Positions 1 through 5,623 of a stretch of DNA of 6,389 bases are shown here, piece after piece. Source of the DNA: Candidatus Poseidoniales archaeon (GTDB lineage: Archaea; Thermoplasmatota; Poseidoniia; Poseidoniales; Poseidoniaceae); contig DUCL01000017.1 of assembly GCA_012959845.1 (NCBI GenBank), positions 1-6,389 of the forward strand. The letters run 5' to 3'. The translations under genes and the position numbers were made by a program. Within the stretch, counting starts at the first letter, position 1. Each line of letters opens with the position of its first letter. The notes below the pieces were generated by a model. The model made no database searches and was not told the DNA's origin. It saw nothing but the letters and a program-made list of their open reading frames with translations.

Positions 1-558
1 TATAGATTCATGATGAAGCCAACTCTTGACAAAAGATTGAATATGACCGTCGGTGGAGAAATTCGTGGTAATTTCAATATTTATTATGAAGGAGATAACG
101 CAAATGGTGGCGATGGTAGTTGTAATAATGACTGTGACTGGTTGAATATTTCTATCTTCAAAGGTGCTGCTGAAATCCATAGGCATACTGAACAACCTTG
201 GGTTGCTGGAAATTGGAAAAATATTATTTTCTCCTATACTATTACTGAAGAAAATGCAATTTGGGATTCAGTCAATGACAACCCGATAGTTGAAGTTACA
301 ATGAAGGTCAAAGGCGATAGAACAAATGGAGCACTTCCATTTACTGTTCAAGGAGACCCTGCAGCATTTGGAATGAAATTAGCAAGTGAAGGACTTGTTG
401 AATTCCCTGTTGACGACTCTTCTTGGAGCGAGGATTTCCAAGCGGGTGTTGAAGAAACACCTGCTGAAGATACTCCTGGATTTACCTTGGTAGTTGCTTC
501 AGCGGCTATTGCAATGGCTGTATTCATTAATGCAAAGAAACCTGAAGATGAAGAATAA
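1..558 (+). CDS. Secreted surface protein with PGF-CTERM-like anchor, C-terminal part
   Basis: The reading frame is open from the first base to a TAA at 556-558. The two ATG codons at 10-15 are probably internal, because no signal peptide follows them; the true start should lie upstream of the window. The visible 185 residues look extracellular: Asn-rich, acidic, with NMT and NIS sequons and a close Cys pair (SCNNDC, about 120-137) that could form a small disulfide loop. The tail is diagnostic. An acidic Thr/Glu/Pro linker leads to PGF (codons 475-483), then one hydrophobic helix of about 16 residues, then Lys-Lys and an acidic end. This is the tripartite layout of archaeal PGF-CTERM proteins, which are cut and lipid-anchored by archaeosortase A. 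Function of the ectodomain is not recognised. The anchor call is by pattern only, and the charged end is more acidic than in haloarchaeal examples. Confidence 0.82.
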   Translation, partial: YRFMMKPTLDKRLNMTVGGEIRGNFNIYYEGDNANGGDGSCNNDCDWLNISIFKGAAEIHRHTEQPWVAGNWKNIIFSYTITEENAIWDSVNDNPIVEVTMKVKGDRTNGALPFTVQGDPAAFGMKLASEGLVEFPVDDSSWSEDFQAGVEETPAEDTPGFTLVVASAAIAMAVFINAKKPEDEE

Positions 559-590
559 TCTTCAAATGTTTATTCTCTGCCGCATAGAAC

Positions 591-597
591 TTTATTA
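591..597 (+). promoter_or_regulatory. Possible TATA box for the SAP/zinc-ribbon gene
   Basis: The sequence TTTATTA is centred about 26 bp before the ATG at 620. That is the spacing expected if the transcript begins at or next to the start codon, as in leaderless archaeal mRNAs. No Shine-Dalgarno sequence precedes this ATG, which agrees with a leaderless message. The call rests on short AT-rich sequence and spacing only. Confidence 0.35.
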
Positions 598-619
598 CCT
601 AATATGATTAGGGTATTGT

Positions 620-1408
620 ATGGGATATTCCGACTTATCACTTCTTGAATTGAAAGTGATGTGTAAAGAAAGAGGCTTGATGGTTTCAGGAAAGAAGGAT
701 GATGTCATCATCAGACTGATGGAAAATGATGAAGCAAAATCACCTCCTAGCCAATTAATTTCCGACCTAGGCGAGCAAAATGTTCATCATTTTGTTCACC
801 AAGTTCCTATTTCGAATGATAAAGATGTTTTGATGATACTTTTGGGTGGTGGCATCATCATCTATTCACTCTTTAGAATTTGGATGGGTTTTCTTTTCTT
901 ATTAGCCGGTTCTCAAGCACTCGCCTCATTGATAGCAACTGCAATTGGTTTGGCATTTATGACCGGGGGGATATTGACGGCCATGAATTACAAAAATGGT
1001 TTAGTGATAACCTTGCTCGTCTTGGTATTTTCTGGACTTCTAAGTCTAGTGGCAACTTCGCTTTTTGGCGGATTGACTCCTCTAAGCGTTGACTTTGGAG
1101 ATCATGAAATCACAAAAACATTCTCACTTATGTGTTCAGCCACATGTTTGGTAATAGTTGGGGTTCCTTTTCTGATAAATATGAGTTTAATGAAACCAGG
1201 ATTTCCCCCAGGTCTTGAAGACCTTTTATCTTCTCAACGTTCAACAAATAACTCAAACCAAAGTGTGTCAAAAGCAACTAATAACTCAAACCAAAACGTA
1301 TCAAAAATCACCTATGAGTGTCCATCATGCAATCAATCTTTGAGAATACCTTCCACATATTCTGGTATTGCAAAATGCCCCAAATGTAAACAAGAAATGG
1401 AAATTTAA
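620..1408 (+). CDS. SAP domain, four-helix membrane protein with C-terminal zinc ribbon
   Basis: This 262-residue protein has three parts. Residues 3-36 form a SAP motif (LSLLELKVMCKERGL, then GKKDDVIIRLME), a helix-extended loop-helix usually tied to DNA or RNA binding. Residues about 70-190 hold four likely membrane helices (about 70-93, 97-122, 126-150, 168-190). A polar linker carries two copies of an 11-residue repeat (209-230). A zinc ribbon closes the protein, with C234-x2-C237 and C253-x2-C256 separated by 15 residues. Four helices place both the SAP and zinc-ribbon ends on the same side, presumably the cytoplasm. The start is ATG 620, preceded by a TATA-like box at leaderless spacing. 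Domain identities are clear; the cellular role is unknown. A membrane-tethered nucleic-acid or protein binder is inference. Confidence 0.88.
   Translation: MGYSDLSLLELKVMCKERGLMVSGKKDDVIIRLMENDEAKSPPSQLISDLGEQNVHHFVHQVPISNDKDVLMILLGGGIIIYSLFRIWMGFLFLLAGSQALASLIATAIGLAFMTGGILTAMNYKNGLVITLLVLVFSGLLSLVATSLFGGLTPLSVDFGDHEITKTFSLMCSATCLVIVGVPFLINMSLMKPGFPPGLEDLLSSQRSTNNSNQSVSKATNNSNQNVSKITYECPSCNQSLRIPSTYSGIAKCPKCKQEMEI
1244..1309 (+). repeat. Two-copy 33-bp tandem repeat in the linker
   Basis: Two adjacent 33-bp units (1244-1276 and 1277-1309) encode TNNSNQSVSKA and TNNSNQNVSKI. Most differences fall at the serine/asparagine codon, the valine wobble base and the last codon, so this looks like a fairly recent in-frame duplication. 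It lengthens a flexible Asn/Ser-rich linker between the last membrane helix and the zinc ribbon. Confidence 0.9.
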
Positions 1409-1436
1409 ATACTGATTAAGTTTCAATTAAGAACTT

Positions 1437-2771
1437 TCAAAGATTTGCAATAATTGTTGCAGCATCTAATTCGACTGCTTGTTCATTTCCAGTTTTTAGA
1501 TTCTTTAGCATAGCAGTTCCGGCCTCTAAATCTCTCGGTCCAATAACAAGGGTATATTTTGCTCCAATCTTATCTGCCCAATTGAAAGCCTTACCAATTT
1601 TCCTTCCGCGTAATTCTAACTCAACCAATTGTCCTGAATCTCGAAGTTGTGCAACGACATGAAGAATTGCTTGTGTATCAATATTAAATGGAATAACTGC
1701 TATCAGACCTCTGCCATCTTCTTGGCCTATAACAACCTCATCTCTGCCTTCTGCTTCGGCTTGAGCCTCAAGTGCTAGCATTACTCTATCAAATCCAAGT
1801 CCAAAGCCACAGCATGGGTCTAGATCTGCTAATCCAAACAAATGCATTAGGTTGTAACTTCCTCCACCCAAGACTTGTCCTTCTCCACCCAACTCTTCAA
1901 CTTGAACTTCAAACACCATTCCGGTGTAATAATCCAATCCTCTTGCAACTGTCAAATCAACAGCCAAACTAGGGGGAGTTACCGCAAGAGCAGAAATTGC
2001 ATCTAAGGTAATTTTCAATTCATCCAAGGATTCCAAAGAAACCCCTTCGAGTGCAGATAAGATTTCTCTGGCTGGTCCAAGTGTTTCAGCACCACCTTGA
2101 AGTTGTGATAATTGGCGAAGTGGTTCACTAAACGATGGGTCTATTCCGTTGCTTGAAAACAATTTAGCAAGTCCATCATCATCGCCTTTGTCAAGGAAAC
2201 GCATAGCACTTGCAACCGCTGCCTCATTGGCTCCTTGCTCAATTTGGTCTGACAAACCTAAACCGGTTAATGCATCCTTTAAGATTCCAACATGGCCAAT
2301 TCGCAATTGCCAATTTTTCAAACCAGATGAATCTAACATGTCTATTGCTAAAGCGATTACTTCTGCTTCTGCAATTGGGCCTGAGGCACCAACCAATTCC
2401 ACCCCATACTGGAAGAATTCTCGATAACGTCCTTTTTTGAATTCTTCATAACGGTAGCACTGTCCAAAGTAAGACAAGCGAAGAGGCTTGGTATCCATTC
2501 GCATTTCTTCCGCGACCATTCGCATCACTGGTGCAGTTAATTCTGGCCTTAGAGTCAAAGGCCGTCCACCTTTGTCCTCAAAGGCATAAAGTTGTGAGAT
2601 TACTCCATCGCCTGACTTTGCAGTAAACAACTCAAGTGATTCAAAAATTGGCGTTTGAACTCTATTGAATCCATGTCTTCTGGCTCTTTCCTCAAGCAGT
2701 TGCTCCAAAGCCATACGACTCTTCATCACTGCTGGAGTGAAGTCGCGAGTACCGCGTGGCCTTTGCACCAT
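1437..2771 (-). CDS. hisS: Histidyl-tRNA synthetase (archaeal type)
   Basis: A class II aminoacyl-tRNA synthetase that attaches histidine to tRNA-His in the cytoplasm. The 444 residues are full length. GTRDFTP lies at the N-terminus (7-13). Motif 2 and its loop cover 106-128 (YRYEEFKKGRYREF). The HisRS-specific RGLDYYTG is at 277-284, with the catalytic Arg at 277, and motif 3 is CGFGLGFDR at 321-329. A C-terminal anticodon-binding domain spans about 355-444. The second histidine motif reads GGGSYNL (302-308) rather than the bacterial GGGRYDGL, a variant known in archaeal enzymes. ATG 2771 is the start because an in-frame TGA lies 27 nt upstream and no other canonical start lies between. Its immediate upstream lacks a properly spaced Shine-Dalgarno site. 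It is convergent with the SAP gene (28 bp between stops) and divergent from the DUF3592 gene. Confidence 0.98.
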   Translation of the reverse strand: MVQRPRGTRDFTPAVMKSRMALEQLLEERARRHGFNRVQTPIFESLELFTAKSGDGVISQLYAFEDKGGRPLTLRPELTAPVMRMVAEEMRMDTKPLRLSYFGQCYRYEEFKKGRYREFFQYGVELVGASGPIAEAEVIALAIDMLDSSGLKNWQLRIGHVGILKDALTGLGLSDQIEQGANEAAVASAMRFLDKGDDDGLAKLFSSNGIDPSFSEPLRQLSQLQGGAETLGPAREILSALEGVSLESLDELKITLDAISALAVTPPSLAVDLTVARGLDYYTGMVFEVQVEELGGEGQVLGGGSYNLMHLFGLADLDPCCGFGLGFDRVMLALEAQAEAEGRDEVVIGQEDGRGLIAVIPFNIDTQAILHVVAQLRDSGQLVELELRGRKIGKAFNWADKIGAKYTLVIGPRDLEAGTAMLKNLKTGNEQAVELDAATIIANL

Positions 2772-2796
2772 ATTACTAATCCAGCCGCTAACCGTT

Positions 2797-2804
2797 CATC
2801 ACCT
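2797..2804 (-). promoter_or_regulatory. Shine-Dalgarno-like GAGGTGAT far upstream of hisS
   Basis: On the minus strand GAGGTGAT matches the complement of the usual archaeal 16S 3' end over eight bases. It ends about 25 nt before the hisS ATG, too far for normal ribosome placement. It overlaps an ATG that opens the three-codon frame ATG AAC GGT TAG, and also lies inside a 19-codon frame (2847-2788) that ends at the same TAG. It could serve a translated leader, or be chance. Confidence 0.25.
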
Positions 2805-2810
2805 CTTCGC

Positions 2811-2820
2811 TTTCAAATAG
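2811..2820 (-). promoter_or_regulatory. Possible TATA box of hisS
   Basis: The minus strand reads CTATTTGAAA about 45 nt before the hisS ATG, which would give a leader of roughly 20 nt. CCCCCT lies eight bases further upstream (2829-2834). The glycosidase gene shows the same order, CCCCCT then CTATAG, at nearly the same distance from its ATG. This parallel is the main support. Confidence 0.35.
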
Positions 2821-2905
2821 CGGTAAAGAGGGGGTTTTGAACACCATCGTTTCAGTGGGTATCCTTCCGACAAGTGATTTCTCTGGTATGGCATTACTCA
2901 AATTA

Positions 2906-2914
2906 GATAAATAG
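2906..2914 (+). promoter_or_regulatory. Possible TATA box of the DUF3592 gene
   Basis: GATAAATAG is the best TATA-like stretch in the 170-bp divergent region. Adding about 26 bp puts the transcription start near 2936, between the GTG at 2930 and the ATG at 2942. This favours ATG 2942 as the translation start. Confidence 0.4.
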
Positions 2915-2941
2915 AAAAGAGGGACAAGGGTGGAATGTATT

Positions 2942-3568
2942 ATGGAGAATAGTGACTCTGGTGATGAAACCAATCCTGAAATCAAACCCGGACCGGATAT
3001 GATGTATGTTGCAATTGGATTCTTCACAATAATAATAGGAATCGCTCTTGTTGCCTTTTTTGGTGGATTTTATGTCATGGATGAATGGGATTCAAAGGAT
3101 TGGGTCGAGACCGAGGTCCTATCTATCGGCCAAGATTATACTGAGGATGAAGGTACACAAACCTTCTTTTACAATTATTCTGTTGATGGTGTTGAGTACA
3201 ATTCTACCTTCAGTTGTGATTACAATGTGCATGGAGCGTCAGAACAAACACAGGGGGGTTCTGGAATTGTGGAACCGTGGAAAACCCAATGCTTGCATGA
3301 TAGCGAGTATTATCTGAATCTAGAATCGGTTGCATACAACCCCGATGATCCGTCTGAAATAGATGTATATCCTGGTTTTACTTACGAAATTTTATTCAAG
3401 GTATATGGTCCTAAATTAGCTCCTTGTGTATTAGTAATAGTTGGACTTGTTGTTGCTTTAAGAGGACTGGTTGGCCCATCGTTTGGGCCTTGGGCACACT
3501 TTGCAAAAAAGATAGACAAAGTCAAAACAGAAATGACCGACTCTTTGAGCAATAAAAGTAAGGAATAG
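2942..3568 (+). CDS. DUF3592-like membrane protein
   Basis: From ATG 2942 the protein has 208 residues: a short acidic N-terminus, a membrane helix at about 20-44, an outside domain of about 110 residues, a second helix at about 158-177, and a Lys-rich cytoplasmic tail. The outside domain matches the DUF3592 pattern. WVETEVLSI opens it, a Tyr-rich strand with SVDGVEY follows, and YNPDDPSE (132-139) precedes the second helix, as is typical of that family. Two cysteines (92 and 117) could form a disulfide. DUF3592 has no established function. A GTG at 2930 could extend the protein by four residues and has a weak GAGGG six bases upstream, but the TATA-like box favours 2942. It is divergent from hisS and ends 97 bp before the glycosidase gene, so co-transcription is possible but not shown. 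Confidence 0.75.
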   Translation: MENSDSGDETNPEIKPGPDMMYVAIGFFTIIIGIALVAFFGGFYVMDEWDSKDWVETEVLSIGQDYTEDEGTQTFFYNYSVDGVEYNSTFSCDYNVHGASEQTQGGSGIVEPWKTQCLHDSEYYLNLESVAYNPDDPSEIDVYPGFTYEILFKVYGPKLAPCVLVIVGLVVALRGLVGPSFGPWAHFAKKIDKVKTEMTDSLSNKSKE

Positions 3569-3620
3569 AGCACCATCTAATCAATTCGGACGAGCCCCTT
3601 TGAAACCCCCTGCATTGAAT

Positions 3621-3629
3621 CTATAGTTT
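3621..3629 (+). promoter_or_regulatory. Possible TATA box of the glycosidase gene
   Basis: CTATAGTTT lies about 40 nt before ATG 3666, which would place the transcription start near 3650 with a leader of about 16 nt. CCCCCT (3606-3611) lies nine bases upstream. A dyad (3628-3656) overlaps its downstream edge. Confidence 0.4.
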
Positions 3630-3656
3630 GGAAGCATTCATTAGTTCTCCTTCCAA
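3628..3656 (+). promoter_or_regulatory. Inverted repeat over the glycosidase transcription start, possible operator
   Basis: TTGGAAG (3628-3634) and CTTCCAA (3650-3656) form a perfect 7-bp inverted repeat with a 15-bp spacer. Half-site centres are 22 bp apart, about two helical turns, which suits a dimeric regulator. The element begins at the end of the TATA-like box and covers the expected transcription start, where archaeal repressors often bind. It could also fold as a weak hairpin in a leader. No regulator gene is nearby. Confidence 0.3.
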
Positions 3657-3665
3657 CGAAGTTTC

Positions 3666-5327
3666 ATGGAAGGAGCAGTTCGTGTGTTCTTTTTCTCGAT
3701 AATGATCATATTGCCTGGTTGTTTTGGTAACGGAAATGGTGCCAATGGCGATGCGGATGGAGGGGGGGAGATTAGCGAAATCTTCGGATGCATGGATGAT
3801 AGCGCAATCAATTTCAATCCTGAAGCGAATAGTGATGATAATTCATGCGAATATGTCAACATCGATACTGCAAATCTTACTGCAACGATTCATTTAGCGG
3901 AAGAATTCGGCAGGATTGCACCAATTCATGGTGTCAATAATGGTCCACTGGTTCGGAAGGCTTGGGAAATTGAGGATTGTCAATCCATTTGGTATGGTTC
4001 AAATTACACCGAAGAATACAACCAAATGCAAATTCCATCATCACGCACACATGGGGAAGGTCCCGGAGATATGAATCGCATATGGGTTCATGCTGATGAA
4101 AATGGTGTGCCGGTTTATGAGGGATATGACCCTCTTAATCTTTCAAATTATGATTTCTCAGAGACTGACCAAAGAGTTCAAGCTACGATGGCGACAACTC
4201 ATACGAGTGTGTATTGGAGACTCGGCTATCCTAAAGCATACCCATCGTACGAAGATTGCGCGGATTGGAGAAGCCCACCAGATAATATCACAATCTTTGC
4301 TCAAGCAGCAGTCCAGGTCTTGAAGCATTACCGAGAAGGTTGGAATGAGGGCTTTTATTTTGATAGTTTTGATGCAGTCGAAGTCTGGAATGAACCGTAT
4401 TTATCCGATTGGTGGAGTGGTACTGCGGATGAATATTTTGAACTCTATCATGCGGTCAACACAGCAGTTACCGATGAGTTCGGTGATGAAATTGACGTTA
4501 TCGCTGCGATTACAATCTCAGAAGGAACTGAAGGTTTTTCAGGACGGTTTTTGGAATTGGCTCAACAAAATAACGAACCAATCGATGCTGTTTATGTCCA
4601 CTTGTACAGAATTAACCCATCCCAAACCACATATTTTTTCACCCATCCAACAAATTCACTTGGAGCATTTTTGGCTCAATATGGATATTCTGAAAACACT
4701 CCGGTTTACATTACTGAATGGAATAGAAATATTCCGATATATGCTCAAAGCCCTTCCAGTCAAGCCTATTTGACCAGCGTATTAACCATCTACAATGATC
4801 TGTGGGAGGGAAACGTAGGAAATTCAACCTATGGAGTTAATACTCTAAGAATGGCACATTTCTTCGCTGCAAGAAGTTTCTTTTGGGAAGATAACATGCA
4901 AATTAAACCCCCTGGAATTACATGGAGTGTTTACAGTGAAATGGTCGTCAACACACCTGTGCGATTACAAAATGAAGGAGGTTTTTCTTCCGAGTCTATC
5001 GATTCCAATGAATTCAATATTTTGGCTGGTAAATCAGAAAACGGTTCTAAAATAAACATATTACTTTCCCGTTATGTTGATGAAAATGCCAACCAAACCA
5101 ATGCATTTAGTGATTTTTCTGATACTGTTAATCTAACGGTGGATGGATTGGATGCCACTTGCACCTATACATGGGAGCATTGGGGAATGGTTGACAACAA
5201 CTCAGCCCCATGGCAATTAATCGCAGAAGGTGACTTTACGGGTGACACATACGAGTTGTTGAACTTTGAAATGAATCAACGCTCTTTCCACTTTATTCAA
5301 CTAAATTCGGATTCGTGTATCGAATAG
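3666..5327 (+). CDS. Exported lipoprotein glycoside hydrolase, GH39-like (clan GH-A)
   Basis: The 553-residue protein starts with a lipoprotein signal: Arg at 6, a hydrophobic core, and lipobox LPGC with Cys19 as the likely lipidated residue. A Gly/Asn/Asp-rich tether follows. Residues 41-63 form the marine-protein motif GCMDDSAINFNPEA...DDNSCEY. The catalytic (beta/alpha)8 barrel begins near 75. SSRTHGEGPGDM (125-136) resembles the conserved R-x-H...DM strand of GH39. E243 in VWNEP (240-244) is the expected acid/base and E351 in ITEWN (349-353) the expected nucleophile, 108 residues apart. VHLYR (311-315) adds a barrel histidine. A beta-sandwich-like C-terminus fills about 420-553. GH39 includes beta-xylosidases and alpha-L-iduronidases, so substrate cannot be read from sequence; an outer-face role on algal or detrital glycans is inference. 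Other GH-A families remain possible. No other sugar genes adjoin it. Confidence 0.82.
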   Translation: MEGAVRVFFFSIMIILPGCFGNGNGANGDADGGGEISEIFGCMDDSAINFNPEANSDDNSCEYVNIDTANLTATIHLAEEFGRIAPIHGVNNGPLVRKAWEIEDCQSIWYGSNYTEEYNQMQIPSSRTHGEGPGDMNRIWVHADENGVPVYEGYDPLNLSNYDFSETDQRVQATMATTHTSVYWRLGYPKAYPSYEDCADWRSPPDNITIFAQAAVQVLKHYREGWNEGFYFDSFDAVEVWNEPYLSDWWSGTADEYFELYHAVNTAVTDEFGDEIDVIAAITISEGTEGFSGRFLELAQQNNEPIDAVYVHLYRINPSQTTYFFTHPTNSLGAFLAQYGYSENTPVYITEWNRNIPIYAQSPSSQAYLTSVLTIYNDLWEGNVGNSTYGVNTLRMAHFFAARSFFWEDNMQIKPPGITWSVYSEMVVNTPVRLQNEGGFSSESIDSNEFNILAGKSENGSKINILLSRYVDENANQTNAFSDFSDTVNLTVDGLDATCTYTWEHWGMVDNNSAPWQLIAEGDFTGDTYELLNFEMNQRSFHFIQLNSDSCIE

Positions 5328-5334
5328 TCGATAA

Positions 5335-5365
5335 TTCAAAAGAGTTATCCAAAATACTCTTTGAA
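5335..5365. terminator. Hairpin between convergent genes, possible bidirectional terminator
   Basis: TTCAAAAGAGT (5335-5345) and ACTCTTTGAA (5356-5365) pair over 10 bp with one bulged A and a 10-nt loop. It fills the 43-bp gap between the stop of the glycosidase gene (5327, +) and the stop of the 39-residue gene (5371, -). That position fits a shared 3' end. It lacks a clear T-tract, so termination is inferred from position. Confidence 0.45.
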
Positions 5366-5370
5366 ACGGA

Positions 5371-5490
5371 TTAAGCAAAATAATAGAGTAAACCAATAAG
5401 AACCAAAATGTCAATCACTACAAACAAGGCTTTGAGCGGTAAAGATAGGATTTTGAAAAAGTGAAACATACCTTGATTTTCTTGGTCCAT
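5371..5490 (-). CDS. Small single-helix membrane protein, 39 residues
   Basis: A complete minus-strand frame runs from ATG (5490) to TAA (5371-5373). The product has a short polar start (MDQENQG), an aromatic and basic stretch (MFHFFKILSLPLK), and a strongly hydrophobic helix from about residue 21 to the C-terminal Ala39, with one Asp at 27 inside it. Lys13 and Lys20 before the helix suggest the N-terminus stays in the cytoplasm. Support for a real gene: the frame explains an otherwise empty 296-bp gap, composition is coherent, a hairpin sits just past its stop, and a C-run element like those of its neighbours lies upstream. Against: no clear TATA box or Shine-Dalgarno site, and short hydrophobic frames can arise by chance in AT-rich DNA. 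I do not recognise the family; function unknown. Confidence 0.6.
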   Translation of the reverse strand: MDQENQGMFHFFKILSLPLKALFVVIDILVLIGLLYYFA

Positions 5491-5533
5491 GTCAATTCTA
5501 AGTGTCTGTTGCTGTTAGACTTTGTTCAATACA

Positions 5534-5564
5534 GGGGTCCGAAACCCGTCTTTCGGAAGACCCC
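5534..5564. promoter_or_regulatory. Strong GC-rich dyad between divergent genes
   Basis: In otherwise AT-rich DNA, TCCGAAA (5538-5544) and TTTCGGA (5551-5557) pair perfectly around a 6-nt loop. GGGG (5534-5537) pairs with CCCC (5561-5564) across a three-base bulge, giving 11 bp in all. Weaker outer complementarity joins CTGTTGC (5506-5512) to GCAAACAG (5576-5583) with one extra base. The dyad sits between the 39-residue gene (-) and the 5624 gene (+). Read outward, each arm gives TTTCGGA followed by a C-run, so it may be two inverted copies of a promoter element rather than a terminator; no T-tract follows on either strand. A small structured RNA is another possibility. Confidence 0.5.
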
Positions 5565-5623
5565 CCCTCTTTGATGCAAACAGTGATAGGTTGGAACGAG
5601 TTGGTAATAATCAAGTGAATTAG

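Noticed and set aside
302..308. Residues 302-308 of HisRS (GGGSYNL) as a damaged histidine-binding motif
   Set aside because: This variation is known among archaeal HisRS, and the catalytic Arg, motif 2 and motif 3 are intact. The numbers given are residue positions, not bases.
880..1092. 70-codon frame inside the SAP gene
   Set aside because: Out-of-frame overlap with the membrane helices and no signal or domain of its own.
1409..1436. Weak AAGTT/AACTT inverted repeat between the SAP gene and hisS stops
   Set aside because: Only 5 bp of AT-rich pairing in a 28-bp gap; chance is an adequate explanation.
2149..2440. Two plus-strand frames (92 and 76 codons) antisense to hisS
   Set aside because: hisS is unambiguous on the opposite strand, and both translations look like reverse-complement shadows rich in Pro, Ser and Leu.
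2788..3027. 79-codon minus-strand frame upstream of hisS
   Set aside because: Much of it is antisense to the start of the DUF3592 gene, and the protein looks compositionally random. Only the short 3' part was kept, as a possible leader.
4345..4773. 142-codon plus-strand frame inside the glycosidase gene
   Set aside because: It is an out-of-frame shadow of the catalytic barrel; the in-frame product has clear motifs.
5506..5583. tRNA or tRNA-like gene
   Set aside because: The folded region lacks a T-arm GTTCRA in the right place, an acceptor stem and an anticodon arm of correct size.
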